Shown here: positions 25,201-40,100 of the stretch, one piece after another
How the letters are laid out: every line of letters begins with the position of its first letter
Numbering within the stretch: the stretch's first letter is position 1
Notes under the pieces: generated by a model
Databases searched by the model: none
The model's input: only the letters and a program-made list of their open reading frames with translations
What the model was told of the DNA's origin: nothing
Origin: Paragordius varius
Taxonomy: Eukaryota > Nematomorpha
Length of the DNA stretch: 64,000 bases
Assembly: GCA_964247055.1 (NCBI GenBank)
Contig: OZ176055.1
Location: forward strand, 6,014,001 to 6,078,000
Reading direction: 5' to 3'
Program-made: the position numbers and the translations under genes

Positions 25201-28134
25201 ACTTTTGTTAAATTATATTTTTTGCAAAAAAAATCTTTTTTTATCTTTGATTTATTCATAGTGAAACATGTATTGCAAATTGTAATTGTATTTACAAAAT
25301 TAATTATAATTAATTAATGGAAAACAAATTTATTTTTATGTAATTTTTAAAACTTTTTATTTTTTTGATCGCACAATCATTATTTGTTGATAAATCAATT
25401 AATTTTAATTTGAACAGAGAATGACCATGACATGGAAATGACAAATGGATTGTCACAATATCAATTAAGAGGCAACAAAGAACAACAAAACAATATGCTT
25501 GATTATGACGAGGAAAATAATTTAATTAAACAATTGCATAGACGTTCTACGGGATCAGTTTCATCATTGGTATGCGATTAATATTTTTTTTCGTAAATTT
25601 GCAAGTCATTTTTTGGTAGAGGTTTGGCAGACTCATAAGAATGGTTTGTTTTTGAGTAATTTTGTTAAAATGTATTCAAGTATATTGTAAATTTTAAAAA
25701 ATAGTTAATTAATTTATAATTGCCAAATGCACAATTTTATCATTATCGGTGTTAGTTTTTGACTGTTTCAATACAATTTAAGTCATGACCCATTAATTGC
25801 AAAAAAAGGAAAAAGGTGATTCTAAGGGGTGTCCAATACCAATGGCTTCGCGTCTCGCATTTTTGACTTAAAAAACCGGCAGGCCGTAATATATGATAAT
25901 TTTATGGGCCTTAATAAATATCTTTCGAGATTTCGAACATAATACTGGGAAATTAACAAAACAATTAACTCTTAGCCAATTCATTGCCAAAATTTTTAAA
26001 GGCTTATTCCGAAAATTGGTTTAAATACGGAATATCTAACTGTATATTCTTTATTTTATTTTATGATATGATCTAATATTAGTTGGATAAGTCAGTCCAT
26101 GATAAAAGTGCTCGAAATTCTCTCCACCTTTCCGACCAAAAATGCAACAAATCCAATAATTCTATGACAACATTCAATGGGCTTGGGAGTTTAACGGTAA
26201 CTCTAATTTCATTTTTGAAAAAATAAGTTTTTTTATTTAAAAGTTTAAAAATAATACAGAGAAAAACATAAATTCTAAAAGAATTGAAATTTGTTAAATT
26301 ATAAAAGTATAATTACGATTCTGTAATAGCTTGAGTGCGTTATTCTCCATTTTTTATTTTGCACCACAAATAACGATAAGAATAATTTTTAAAATCTAGT
26401 TTTAAAAGTGTATAGTTGTCTTTTATAGAATATTATTTGTCTTTGGGTTTTTTTCGTGTTGTCCGTATAACTTCAATTTTTAGTGTATTATTTAATTCTT
26501 AAAAAATTTTATTACATAGGTATTAAATAATATCTATTCCACACGAGAAGAGGAAGAAAATGCATTTATACCAAATTCCAAATCCTTTACGGAACATACA
26601 GCTAATATTGAACAACAAATAAGCAAACCTTCTAAGGAATTTCATTCAACAGAACAAAACCAACACCGATCTCAAGCACCGTCCCCCTCAAATTTTGATC
26701 ATTTTTATGAACCTATTATTGAACATTATAGAGGTCCTATTTTAATTTAGATTTAATCTTTATGTTGGTATTAATTGGTAGTCATAATAATAATAGGTTG
26801 GCCTTTATCAAATTTACAGTAAAGTTTTTTTTTCGGAAAAAATATGCCATTTCTAAGTTTTTGAATCCAGTTTCGAAACATATTACTAATCCATGACAAA
26901 TATGTAAGGGGATAGTTGAATAAATATTTTTGTCACGTTAATTTAAAATATTTATTTGACTTTGGGGTCAATACATTTATTTATTCCTTACTACAACAGA
27001 CATTCGAAATAAAAATTACAACAAAATTTTATCGTTGGAAGAAGAGGACGAAGATGAAATGGATCATGAATCCATTATTAATAAGGTTTTAATTTTTTTT
27101 TTTATTTTTCAATATTGTTCATTTTTTAACTGCTTACTCATTTATAGAAAATAATTAATTATAAATCTGATAAAATGTATAAAATAAAGTTTTTTATAAC
27201 ATAATAATTGATTAATTCTCCACAAAAACAGGGAAATTCCGGACCATTTGCTACGTTTGAACGATTAAAAGCGAGTCCAGCACATTTAGCCATATTCCTT
27301 AATTACCTTTGTTGCAATAGTGATCCCAATAGTTTGGTAATAATATTAATTATGTCATTTAATTTTTACCTAAATTTACAAATATAAAAATATTAATTTG
27401 AAATATTATATTATATTTTTCAGTTATTTTCCCTAATTTGTGATATCTATGATCGTGGGGGTTTGAAAGAACACCAATTATGGGCTTATGAAATACATTC
27501 ATCATTCATTGTACCAAATGCCATGTTAAAAATATCTATTCCTGACTCTCATATAATTCAAATTGGTACATACTTTATGCAATATTATTAATATATGTTT
27601 GATTTGATTGACCTTGGAATATATATATATATATATATATATATCTTTTATGTTAGATGATGTCCTTATGAAATCATGGACGGATGAAATTGCCATGAAA
27701 AATATATTTAGGTCCAGTAACCAGCATATTCAACAAGATATTGAGGAGAAACTTAGCGATTTCCGACTCAAAAGACAATTAGGTATATTGAAAAATCTTA
27801 TATAGCTTCAAATTACCGTTTTAAAACATAATAATTTGTAGATATATAAATAATTTTAATTTTACTTACGTTTCCCCTTATATTATACAAATTTGTAGGA
27901 TTAAGCAGTATATATGGTGATAATCCTTCCCTTGATAAGTTATTGGCTCCCTCAAACCCTTTGTCTGATAATAATAATAATCTAACATCCAACCTAACAA
28001 ATAATGATGAGTTATCTCGACGCGTCCTCTCTATACGGATTGCTGAACAAATTTACTTACAAATTGTGGATAAACTTATTGGGTTTTGGCGTGAAGATGT
28101 GGAGTTTGATGGAGTCACTAATACAGAGTATATC

Positions 28135-28167
<33 letters not shown>

Positions 28168-31100
28168 GAATTATGATTCGAAGTCGTTTTTTATATATTT
28201 AAAATACTTTTTGTTCTGGTATAGATGCCTACTCCTTTCAGCCGTTCTAACTTTGGCACGGTGTGTGTTGGAACCACAATCATCGATTAATAATATGATT
28301 AGTAAAGTAGAAGTCCCATCCATTGATGATAAATGCAAGCATAAAAATACGACATCCCATCATTCGAACATTAACACGGCTACAAAACCATTTCAATCGT
28401 CCAGTAACCTGCTATCATTCGTTAATAATATGCCCTCCCTTCTTCCATCTTTTTCGTCGTCGACACCTTACTTGTTGAATGGTTTGTCACCACCTTGCTC
28501 TAGTGTACAAAACAACAGCCATCCTAACCATAATAATAGTTTTAACAATAACACTGATATTATATTGTTACTGGTGAATAAAATCCCAACCCTTTGTGAT
28601 GCGCGAGAGTTTGAACATTTACCCATAGTATATCGTCGACTAGACTCTACATCGGTTCCCAGCAATAATAATTCACGGGGACAAAAAAATAGTAGTGGAA
28701 TATCTCACAATCTCCCAGCTAAATTTATACGATTCCCTTCAAGTTCAAACTTTAAACGCACTTCTGCATCCAACAATAATCAATTAGCAACGAGCCAAGG
28801 ACCAAAAATGGAGGATGAAAATAGCACATCTGTTGACGAGCTTGTTGTAAGAAATGGTGGGGTATTTTTATCGCGCATTGAAGCAACTATCCATCCTAGT
28901 CAGCAGGAATGTAAAGTTAAAAAGCAACATAAATCCATTTCTCGAATGGGTCATACCCTTACACCTTGTCAGTATATTCGGTTAACGTTTTGTGATAGGT
29001 GTCATACCATTCTACAGGGTCTTCGTCATCAGGGATACCAATGCTTAGGTTTGTCCCTTTCATTTTTTTAGAAAATTTTACCTTTTGGAAAAATATTTTG
29101 TTATAAAGCTAGTTAAAATAATATTTTTTTCCATAAGAATCCGTTTGTTTTCTCCTAATATTGATGAATATTAAAATTTTTATATAAAGCGGTTATTTAA
29201 ACTCAATACATTTCTTATCTTTTGTAAAAGTACCCTCTGTTAAAAACTATTTATACAGTTAATTTTTGAACATAATCTAAGGTTTTTTGAAATTTATTAA
29301 GTTTAAGTAAAAAAAAATGTTTGAAACGACAATGTTTTATTGCATCCTTTATGTTTCTTAACCAAGCAATTTTTTGTGAATTTTTCGGGTTTTTAAAATA
29401 ATTTAGCCTTTCCTATTTTTAATACCAAACCATTTCGTTCCCATGATATAGATTGTCAATATAATGTTCATCACACATGCATTGATGATATCGATGAATA
29501 TTGCCCTGGTAACTTAACGCTACCCGTTACTTCGTCACATCAAAATTTTATTAGCAATGAAAACAATAACAACGAAATTTTGCCCAAAATGCGCAATAAT
29601 CAGCAAATGCATAATATTATTCAAACCGGAAATAAACGACGTGAAACTAAAAGCATGCTTTTTGATAACACTCAAATATTTCAAACTACACAACCGTCCT
29701 CTGAAGGTTAGCACAATATACTTTTGTAGGAATGATCATTAAAGTTATGGTTAGATTAGAATTGTATTTTACAAACATCAATCGATGTAGATTTATAATT
29801 TAGTTGTAGGTGAGATAGATTAGGTTTTAAAGACACTTTTTGCTGCATTGTACAGTTATATCTTTTTCAATGCATTATCCCACCATTTTTATCATTTACA
29901 AGTTTATTACCCCTCACTATATATCAATTAGCTCCTTCTGATCATCTTGCATTTTTTTTCAAATAAAATTTTAATTTTTAGGTTATAATCGTTAAAGTTA
30001 AGTATACCTTTCTACAAACTTCTGTTATATTTGTGGGTATTATACCCTTTTAATTAGCCGATATTTATCCTTTATTCTTTATAAATGGAGGTGCGGATCC
30101 TCTATATATTCGTTAATGATATAATATCATAAATTAAAATAAAATTTTGGAGGAATATTATTTTCAAAGATGCTTAAATTTAAGTATTTTCTAAACTAGA
30201 TACTCCCGCTAACACCTCTTCCATCACAACTCCAATGACATCAAATACATCTGCTATCGGTTCATCTACATCATCCGTTTTTACTAACCTTGCGCGGTAT
30301 CGAAAATCAACGGCCGATCGACTTTTACCCAATTTTAGACGGGAAAATACGACGACGATCGAAGAAACAATCACCATTGAACCGCAAACCCAAACTACCA
30401 CAGTGACTTCATCAATGACACAAAAGACCGGACTGTTGACTAAACAAAATTCTTTTGTGAGCAGCACTTCCACGGCGGCGGCAATTAATATGATAACTAA
30501 TTCATCTTCTCATGTAAACAGTAGTAACACTAGTAGCAATATAATTCCACAAACCTTCAACAAATGGTTCCATTACAATAGTAGCAGTAATAATCATAAT
30601 TCTGGCCTGGTTAAAAACAAAAATATCAAGCAAATGACAACACAACCACAGCAGGGATCAAATGTCGCATCTTCGATTCCAGTTACGACGCAACAAATGC
30701 AACCTGTGTTACGGTCAGAAAGTATGAAAGCTAAGGTATGCTAAGAGTATATAGGGATAGTTTTTTGAAAGAATAATTGCGAAACCGTGTTGTTCTATAA
30801 AGAAAATGGTCCATTAAGAAATGAAATTACAGTAAAAATTAAAAAACGATTAAAATTGTTTTGTGAGGACAATTTTTATGAGTTGACGCTTTTCATCGCT
30901 TTATATGAAAATTCGATCGCTTCATTATTTTTTAAGAGTTTTTGTGCGGTTTCTCTGTTCCAATCAGGTTTATATGGAAAAATTTAACGTTATCTCACAT
31001 CTTTTTTAGGATTTATATTTATCAATCAGGTATTTTGCCTGAATTGCTTTTTGATCAAATATGAAATATTTTTGCATTGGAATATTTTACATTTGATTAT

Positions 31101-34100
31101 TAATCTATTATTTTAGGGTGAAACCAAATATTCCAAAAAAGAAAACGGTGGTGTTCCTCGATCTAAAAGGTATAATAATTATACCTTTAAGTTTTAAACG
31201 TTAAACGGTATAAACTCTAATATATATTTAAACAATTTTTTTCATATTTATTTTATATAGTGATATAGCCCCCAAAGCTGCCTCAACTGAACAAGTTGCT
31301 GAAATTACCGATTTACCTAAACCGGTTCTTATTAGGCCTTCAAAAAAGTAAATATGATTGATAAATGATTTTAATTTTATTCACAATTTTTGACGACCGC
31401 GACATAATCATAATATTTTTGAATACTTTTATGTTAGATCTTTTGATTTTACTGTGTTTGGTGCGTCCTCATCCTCCAAATCAACTAGTATTGAAGAGGA
31501 ACCCCCAAACATTGGTATGTATGACAAACAAAAACCTTTTTTAAAACTTAATATTATTTTAACCATTTTTTGAAACGTTTTCCTTGATATTTTTGGGTGT
31601 AGTTTACAAAACGACCTAAACTTTTTTTGGTAATGTAAATATAGTTATCTTGGTAAAAAATTAGAGTGTATTATGAGAAAGCTAAGTTTATCATATAATT
31701 CAGTTTATTACACTAGACAACAAATTTTTCTGCCACTCGAGTTTTTTGCATTTTTTGATATTTAATATCATTTTAACAGTAAATCTGAAATAAAAATTAT
31801 AACTCGTTGGAAGAATTTTGTGTAATTTGATTTTTTTGATTATGCGCCCTCTTTATCAAAATTTTACTAAAAAATGTTTTTATTTGAAAATATATAAGTA
31901 ATGCCCATTTGTAATATATCATTCGAAAGAGTATTAAAAAATCTATAAAATGTATACTAATATGTATTACATCGACAGTTAATATTGGACACAAAGAGCG
32001 ACAAACGCGCGAAGCGAGAGCATTTTTTTTAATTATTATATTTTTAAAACTAATGGATGAAAATAGCTCAAACTTTGTTTAGATGGAGATGAATGTCCAA
32101 AAAAGTTAACACAAGAAAGTTTTTTTTGATTAAAACATTTTTTATTGCTTTTATATCACTCAAAACAGCCATTTTTAAGTTTTTTGTTTTTTAAAAATTA
32201 CCATCTCATCAATATTAATTTATTTTCTTGACAAGGCTGATAATTTCGAAAATTTAAAGATAAAAACAAAGTTTAAGGTATTTTTGATCTTTTATAGCCA
32301 TTATGTAATAAATTTACAGTTATAACTATGCATTTTTGTATCCACTAGATAAAATATTTATGATAATAATAATTTTTATTAAAAAAGCAAACCAAAAGCT
32401 TTTCCAAACAATTTTTTAAATTAAATACTAATATAACCCTAATAATTATATTAAAATAATTTATATGATTTTCAGATTAGTTTGTCTGTTAAAATTCTTG
32501 ACTTATTTAAGGTTTGAAAATTTGGACCATTTAAATCCAAATAACTTTTACATCCGATTGATTTAAATGACTTACTACCATTTAAAAGATGCAGTTTTTT
32601 GCGCTCTTTCGAATGATATAAAATACATGGCTTCATATCTAAAACTTTAAATTTTCGAAATTTCAATTTAATGTTAAATCGGGGCCAAAAATTATCGATA
32701 AACTCTAATATAAAAAAATTCTTCCATGTAAGACCAATTTTCTTTTCAGATATACTAATTATGTATTTTAATCAAATAAATTTTAAATTTACAAGAATGG
32801 CAGTTAAAAAAAGTTAAAATTTGTTGTCTAGTGTTAGTTAAAACAAAGCTAATTGCTTCCCACTATGTGTTATAATATTATATACGGTTTTACAAAGTTT
32901 TCTTTATAATTTAATTACATTTAAATATTTTCTTTAATGTTAAAAAGTGTTGAAGTTTTAAAGTACACCTAACAACACCCAACATACTATTACTCCCTTT
33001 TCACATTTATTATCAAATTTTTGTTTTCGAAATCGACCACCTTAATAAATTATACATTTTTGTTCTTTTATTTTTAGAATCAACCATTTCTGAAACTAAA
33101 AATGTGGGTCTCCTCTCTGCACAACCAAATACCGCGGCTCTCATTAGTACTACAGTTCAAAGTACGGCTACCTCATCATCAATAACGCGGTATATGGAAA
33201 TGCTTTCATCAAACACTAATCGAAACAATCAAACCGCAAATGCCAGCAACAATTTATTTATCATAAGTAATTTGCTTATGCTACAAAAAGAGGATCCTGA
33301 CCTTGAAATTGTACCTGAAATACCGAATTGGCAATCTGTCGTTGATTGGGATTGTTTGAAGCGCATGAAACCCAAGGAAGTTATGAGACAAGATGTTATA
33401 AATGGTTTGAAATTCATAATTACATGTTTTATTTTACCTTACATTTATAGAAAGATTGAAATTATACTGACAAAAATTAAAAAAAAATTAAGGACGAATA
33501 TTTTTTAAAAGCTTGATATAACTTATCGTTTTGGGTTGCAAAATAAGGAATTTAAATTTAATAATACAAATAAGGACCACCTGAATGAGTCTATTGAGCT
33601 GGCTCATTCACAAGGATTATTAATCCAGGTGAAGGAGCTTACCACATCATCTTGAGATAGAGAATTTTTGAGCCTGTTTTTTTTTCAGGATTAAGGATAT
33701 TATACCCCCCTCCTTGGGCTACGTAGCAGGACGAGATTTACGCTAGTATTCATATGAAACTCTTGAAAAATAAATAACATTTATTTTTTTATAATTCCTA
33801 TATTATAACACATTTATCAGCGTATATTGTTCTTGTTTTGGAGTTTTCTTCTGATGCTTAACAAATGTTACCCATTTTTTTGTCTGTACTTTAGGTGGTT
33901 TTTTTTTCTTGAAATTCGTTATTTATTTGGCTCGTGATTTTCAAAATTTTTACCATTTTTATTCATTATATTTAATAAAGATTCTTACTATAAATAATTT
34001 AATAAAATTCGACTTACAAATAGATGCAGAGAAATGTTATCCATATTGATTAAAATTTGCTTTCTAAAAAGTTTCAAAATCGCCGCCTCATAATCTCATT

Positions 34101-37100
34101 TAATTCCCTTAAACATATTTTTCCTCGCAAGCCATAATCCATTTGAATGAGTCAATTTTTTGGCTCATTCACATAACTCTCTAAATACAGTAATTAAAAT
34201 TATTAAAAATTTAAATTTCAACCATATTTTCGAGATATATTTGTAAAAAAACTTGATTTTTTATATTTATCGTTTTGATTGCAAAACAAAGAATAGAGAT
34301 GTAAATTGGCAATATAATATATTATATGTTTCACAATCGTAATTATAAAGGTTATATAAACACAAATTAAACTTTTAAAAAGTATGGTTGTCTTTATATA
34401 AAAAACTTTTTTTTATTTTTGCTCCGTATATACATTTGGTATATTTGACCGCTTGTAAATAGCAGTAGGCCCTATAACTTAATAAAATATATGTTGTAAT
34501 TAAATCAAACAAAATGAAGTTAGCCTTTCAAATTGGTTTTCACTATTCTTTTTCTTTTATTGAATTTGATAAATTTATATTTCGCGATAAATGTATCTTT
34601 ATATATAATCATTAAAAATATGTGTTTATGTTTGATATCACATTTAGAATTGTTTCACACTGAAAGAAATCATGTCAGGAATCTCAAAATCCTTGATTAT
34701 ATCTTTTATCGTCCCCTTAAAAATGAAAATTTGATTTCGACTGAACTGTTGGATGCCCTATTTCCTAACCTGGAGCAATTAATAAAAATACATAGTAATG
34801 CTTTTATAATTTATTTTTTTTCTGGTTAAATATTTAAAAACTTATACATATCACATTTAATTTTTGAAATGTTTAGGTGAATTAAACCAAAAAATGAAAA
34901 AATTGAAGGAACAAGACATTATAATTGAATCAGTTGGTGATTTGCTCAAAGAATTTGTAAGTATCCTAGTTAATTAGTTTTTATTTAATCAAATAAAAAA
35001 TGAAATTATACTGACGTAATGTAAAAGTAACAGGCATTTTTTGAAGAAAATCAACATTTTTTTTAAATCTTGATTTAATACATTTCACCTTTTGGTTGCA
35101 AAATAAGCAATAGAGATGTAAATTTATATTACGCTCAATTATATAATTCATATTGTAATTTAATAGTTTATATGTGAACTATCAAGGTTATAAAGTTGTG
35201 GTGTTTTGAAATGAACACTTATTTTTCTTTTAGTTAGTTATTACTTTATTATTTCGATTTTAACTGTAGTTTGAAGATGGAAACGGTGAAACTTTCCAAG
35301 AAGCCGTCATAACTTTTTACAAAAATCAAGTTTTTGCCCTTGAAGCCTTAAAGGCTCGCCAACGGAAAGATGCAAAACTCAATGCATTCCTAAACGATGC
35401 TGAAAGCAATCCCCTTTGTCGTCGATTACATTTGAAAGATTTGGTCCCTTGTGAAATACAACGCCTTACGAAATATCCTCTACTAACCGATAATATTATG
35501 AAATATACCGTACCTGATACGGATGAATACAAGAATCTCACAACGGCATACGAATGGTGAGTTGACGTTTAAAAGTTATGTTAGGGGTGGTTACAATCGC
35601 AATATTCTTGAGTCATAAAGATTTATATAAATAATAAATATTCTTTATAAAAATCTCGTATGACATATTTAACCTCTCAAAGTAATTTCGAAAATACTGA
35701 TTTTGTGAACAAGAACGTTAATTCTCCTTAAAAAGTTTATTCGAAAATTTATTAAATACACTATTCAATTTCGATACATAATAGTATTTTTTAACAATTA
35801 GGTAATAAATACTCTTTCTGTATATATAATAGTTTTGGAAAGTTCGCCAATTATATTTTACGATTAATCATTATTATTAATGTAAAATATTTATTTTTTA
35901 TCACCATTTTCCCTTTCCTTTTTATAGTTCACGGTCTATCTTAGCCAATGTGAATGAGGCCGTACGAGATAATGAGAATCATCAGCGATTACTTGAGATT
36001 GAAGCCAAACTCGATACTTTACCGCTTGAAAAAGCGTATGAAAAAGCCCACAATACAACTAAACTCCATGAAATTCGGGCACTTAAACTCTCTCATAAAC
36101 GATTAGTTATGGAGGGAGCACTAACTTGGCGTTACGCTAAAAATAAGACCTTAGATGTCCATGCCTTACTTCTCGATGACTGTATCTTACTTTTGCAACG
36201 ACAAGATGATAGATACGTCCTAAAATTCCAGGTATAAAAACGTATAAAATGGTTTTTATATACGGTGTAATTTTTTTTTTATAAATGGAAATGAAACTTA
36301 AGTTGTATTATAGCCTAACTACGTAGGTTAAACAATCGCTTGCCAATGGCTGAATGTATAAAAAATGCAGTTCAACTAACTCTGACATACTCACACAGAT
36401 AATGTTAACATCATACTTTATTAACGTGATTAATTTTTAAGCACTAATTTTTTTGTTTATGGTGGCAGTGCCCATACTCTAAAACATAAATTTCCCGTAA
36501 TCTTTCAGGTACACAGGGGTGTAAGTTACAAAGTTTGCTTTTTACATGCCGCCCGCCCTCTTTCATAAAAATCATTGAGAATTTTTTTGATTCACTAAAG
36601 GTGGTGACATTATCAGTAGGATTATATATTTTGCAGACAAAATTTATATCCAATTTTACGCATTTTAAAACAGGTTATGGCACCCACATCAAGCTACATT
36701 GTACCTCCATCCTCTAATCTTAATGCCCTATCAGCCTCAGCGTCTAAGGATGAAACGTCATCAGCACCAAACCTTCTCTCATCATCAAAACTACTGTCCC
36801 ACAGTCCAGTCATTAAACTTAATAATGTACTGACGAAAAATGTTGCCACAGGTAAATATATACTTATAAATTGAAATATTCTTAATTATTTATATATGGT
36901 ACTACTTTTTAATATATTTCCCGAAGTTTGCATATAAATATATATTATATTTACTGTTTCAATTATCTAATTTTTGTTTTTTTAGATAAACGAGCATTTT
37001 TTGTGGTGAGCACGGTAGCCGAAGGACCTCAGTTATACGAGTTGGTTGCATCCACATCCAATGAACGAAAAATGTACACATAATTTTAAATATTTTTTGC

Positions 37101-40100
37101 AAACGCAGATAATTTTTTAAAATTGTATTATGGCATCACTTGATAAATAATGGCTGAATCTGTTTGGTGTTTAGATTGTTTTTAAATTTCAAAATATATG
37201 TCATTTCAAAAGTTGTTAATAAAAATATGGTATGAATTTTAATCTGTGGAAATTGTTGTATTTATGTCTTAATTAAAAACCTAAGGCGCTAAAATATATA
37301 TATATATTTAAATAAAAAACTCAAATCTCCTCAATATTTAACAAATAAATCTTGTTGTATTGTCTTATTCTTTAATTTAAGCTCCTATTTTTTAATTATT
37401 TCCCATATTTAGTTGGTTAACGCGGATCGAAAAAGCCATTGAACGTCTCAAAGTGGCCCATTTGCGAAACTCTTCGTCTTTTATGCCTAGCATGCCAAAA
37501 CCTAGTGGATCAAATGTTGGGAATAATGTCACTTCAGCGGGTGCAAACAAAAAATTATCGACATCAACTGCGCTTGAAAATACTAAAACTAATTCCGTTG
37601 ATCAATTTATAACAACGCAAACCACAGGTATACAATTTGAAAATGTGCATTGCCATATATGCTTGGTTTTTTAATTGTAAATATGAATCGATTCCTAACA
37701 AATGATTTTAATCACAAAGTTAAAATTATTAACATAAATTTAAAGACTGATATATAAAAAGAAAACCATATTTTCTCAGAACATTAAGAAATTATAAGTC
37801 TACTTTTTTTGGTTTATCTTTATTTAAACTAATATCTGTGTGTATTAGAAAACGGTGATAAAACTATAATCTTAAATCCATCCGTTCAATCTGTGTACAA
37901 TAGAGCAGGGACCCCTAGTCGACATTCTTCTGACCCTATATGTTCTGCTATAGCGGTAGCCACAAATGAAAATCATAATGAACAAACGAATCCTCCTTTG
38001 TTAACGACACCTGCCACAAATAATCACGAAATGAATGGAACAGAAGACACGTATTCACCCAAAACACCTACTATCCATAAATCGTATGAAATATAGCTAT
38101 TATTAAATATTCAAAGTTTTAGAATCGTTTTTCAAATGTGTATGTTTTGTTAATTTTTAACTGGCTCATTCAGTCAGATTTTTTATTTTTTTCTGATGAT
38201 TTTAGACTTTAACTCTATGACTTGAAATGCTTGTTTGCATAAGTACAAAATAAAAAATTTTAAAAAGTCAAATCACACGAGTGTATACTTGTTTTTGGTG
38301 TAAACTTTATATTTAGCGTATCATTTTGTTTATATACAGTAAAAATTGAAGTTATACTATATACTATACAAAGCTTAAAAACCGGACAAATATAATTTTT
38401 GAATTATATAATTACAATTTTGAAATATATAATTAGATGTAAATTTAAATACCAATTCCTAAGTCAAAACAATACAATTTAATTTAAAAAATTAATTTAA
38501 TTTTATAAAAATAGTTGTCGCTGTCTTTTATAGTTTATACGTTTTGTCTTTATAATTTAATTCACATTTCATGTTTGCAGAAACTCATTTGCCGTAGCCA
38601 TGGTTAAACGAAATGATGATGAAGGTGAACCACAAATAAACCCAGAGCTAGAATCCACAAACAATAATGTACAAGAACAATCGTTTGAATTGATTGAATA
38701 CATAAAAACGCCACAAATTGTTCAACCTTATGAGGTTAGTATACGGGAACCGGTACGGTCAGATAAAGCCAGACCCATCCTTAGCCTGTATGAACAACTC
38801 CGTCGGGCGGATAGCATGCTAGATTCTGCCCTGGTGCGAAAACGATCCGTTATAACTGCAATATTGGGAATGTCACTGTCTTCAGATCAATCATTGACCG
38901 CCAAAAATGGTGGCAATGATTTCATGGAAATCGAAGATTTGATTGATGGTACTGAGAATAATAATAAGCAAGGCGATGTGCAAAATAAGAGTGATAAAAT
39001 GATGACGAAAGATGAAAAGAATGTACATATGAAAACGGTAAACAGAGAAACTAACTCGGGCCTAGGTACATCAATTATTTAACATTATTGTAATATGTTA
39101 TGTAATAGCCAGATTTTTTTAAGTTATAGACTTTTTATAAATTCGACATCAGGTTTTCGAAATAATTTTTATGAAAATCCGAATTTTTCGGTTGTGAAAT
39201 CGAATCCATTTATATGTATGAGAAAAAAAAAGATAATTTATCACACACTTTTTTCTTTCATTATATAGAAACGGAAATGGATAGCCTAACCCTTAATGCA
39301 AACAACACTTACGGTTCACCATCACCGGCTCACATGAATGATACTTGCAAATACATTTTAGCCAGAGCGCTGGCTCAAGCTCGAAAACTGGAGAAATGTG
39401 TCTTGCACCTCGAAACGGTTCATGGATTACCCAATCCCCTTATGAACAAATTGGAGGAAAGTTATCATGATGAATCCTTGCCACAAGCTACAAAAGGAAA
39501 TGGTCCATCTTCTGTAACCTCGGTGCCAATTGAAACCTCCTCTATGGATGTGGCAAACTCAGCCACTACCATTATCGATAATGAAATGAATAACCAACTT
39601 TTAAGGTATTGTAAAATGCAATTACTAATTATTATGATTTAATTTAAAAAAACTTGGGAGGCGTGATGGTATTGTAAGCAGGTAGGGAGCCGGATTTTTA
39701 CACTGTGTGTGTGTGTGTGGTGTCAAAGTTTAAACCCCGATTTCACCCAATTTCGTCCGTTTTTACCATAAATAAAAATGAGAAAAAGAGAATTTAACCT
39801 TATATATTTTGTTAAAATCCTATACTAAATTATTTGGGGCTTTTATAGATTATTTCTAATGTTACTCTAATGCCCTTTTTAGTCCAAATACATTGACCAA
39901 TGGCAACAACTATGATACATTAAAATCCAGTTTGGAATTGAATGAAATGAAGGACCAACTTCTTATCATATCCACCAACATTAATTTCGAATTAGCCCGA
40001 TTAATGAAAGCATTTTGCAATCGTATGACAACATATTAAATCTATAAATAATGTCTTCATTGTTTTATTTAATGCTTTTAAAACACTAGAACCCTATATT

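Larger units (their letters stand above)
22406..27085 (+). other. RhoGEF exons 6-13: PDZ end, Asn-rich spacer, coiled coil
   Basis: Exons 22406-23130, 24671-24757, 24846-25007, 25109-25169, 25418-25569, 26083-26196, 26520-26733 and 27000-27085. Exon 6 completes the PDZ and continues with about 220 residues rich in Asn and Ser, including runs of N. Exons 7-8 (LNQNHSSVKDQISTLKKLY and KLKQELNAVNQRLNSINEN) have the heptad character of the short coiled coil that follows the PDZ in this family. Later exons are polar and acidic (LSLEEEDEDEMDHE), without a known domain. Exon 12 ends at an unusual donor, GAG|GTCCTA. Confidence 0.82.
27232..28285 (+). other. RhoGEF exons 14-18 (start): RGS-like (LH/RGSL) domain
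   Basis: Exons 27232-27336, 27424-27565, 27657-27782, 27899-28127 and the start of 28225-29048. The hallmark SPAHLAIFLNYLCCNSDP matches RPAHLAVFLHHV in ARHGEF12. It is followed by LFSLICDIYDRGGLKEH, a FIVPNAMLKISIPD segment, a KLSDFRLKRQLG helix and a final AEQIYLQIVDKL...CLLLSAVLTLA helix pair. In the family this domain binds GTP-loaded G-alpha 12/13. An Asn-rich insert (LSDNNNNLTSNLTNND) lies before the last helices. Confidence 0.85.
33078..37627 (+). other. RhoGEF exons 24-31: catalytic DH-PH module
   Basis: Exons 33078-33404, 34648-34794, 34877-34956, 35270-35556, 35928-36231, 36674-36851, 36986-37073 and 37413-37627. The DH begins near MKPKEVMRQDVIN and contains ELFHTERNHVRNLKILDYIF (CR1) and DAESNPLCRRLHLKDLVP followed by QRLTKYPLLTDNIMKY (CR3, the Rho-contacting helix). 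The PH follows at RLVMEGALTWRYAKNKT, LLLDDCILLLQRQDDR, SPVIKLNNVLTKNVAT, KRAFFVVST and ends in the WLTRIEKAIERLK helix. Every conserved block is present, so an active Rho exchange factor is likely. Confidence 0.95.

Noticed and set aside
30180-30473. Minus-strand Val-rich frame of 97 codons
   Set aside because: It is opposite the Thr-rich RhoGEF exon 20; Val runs are the complement of ACN codons.
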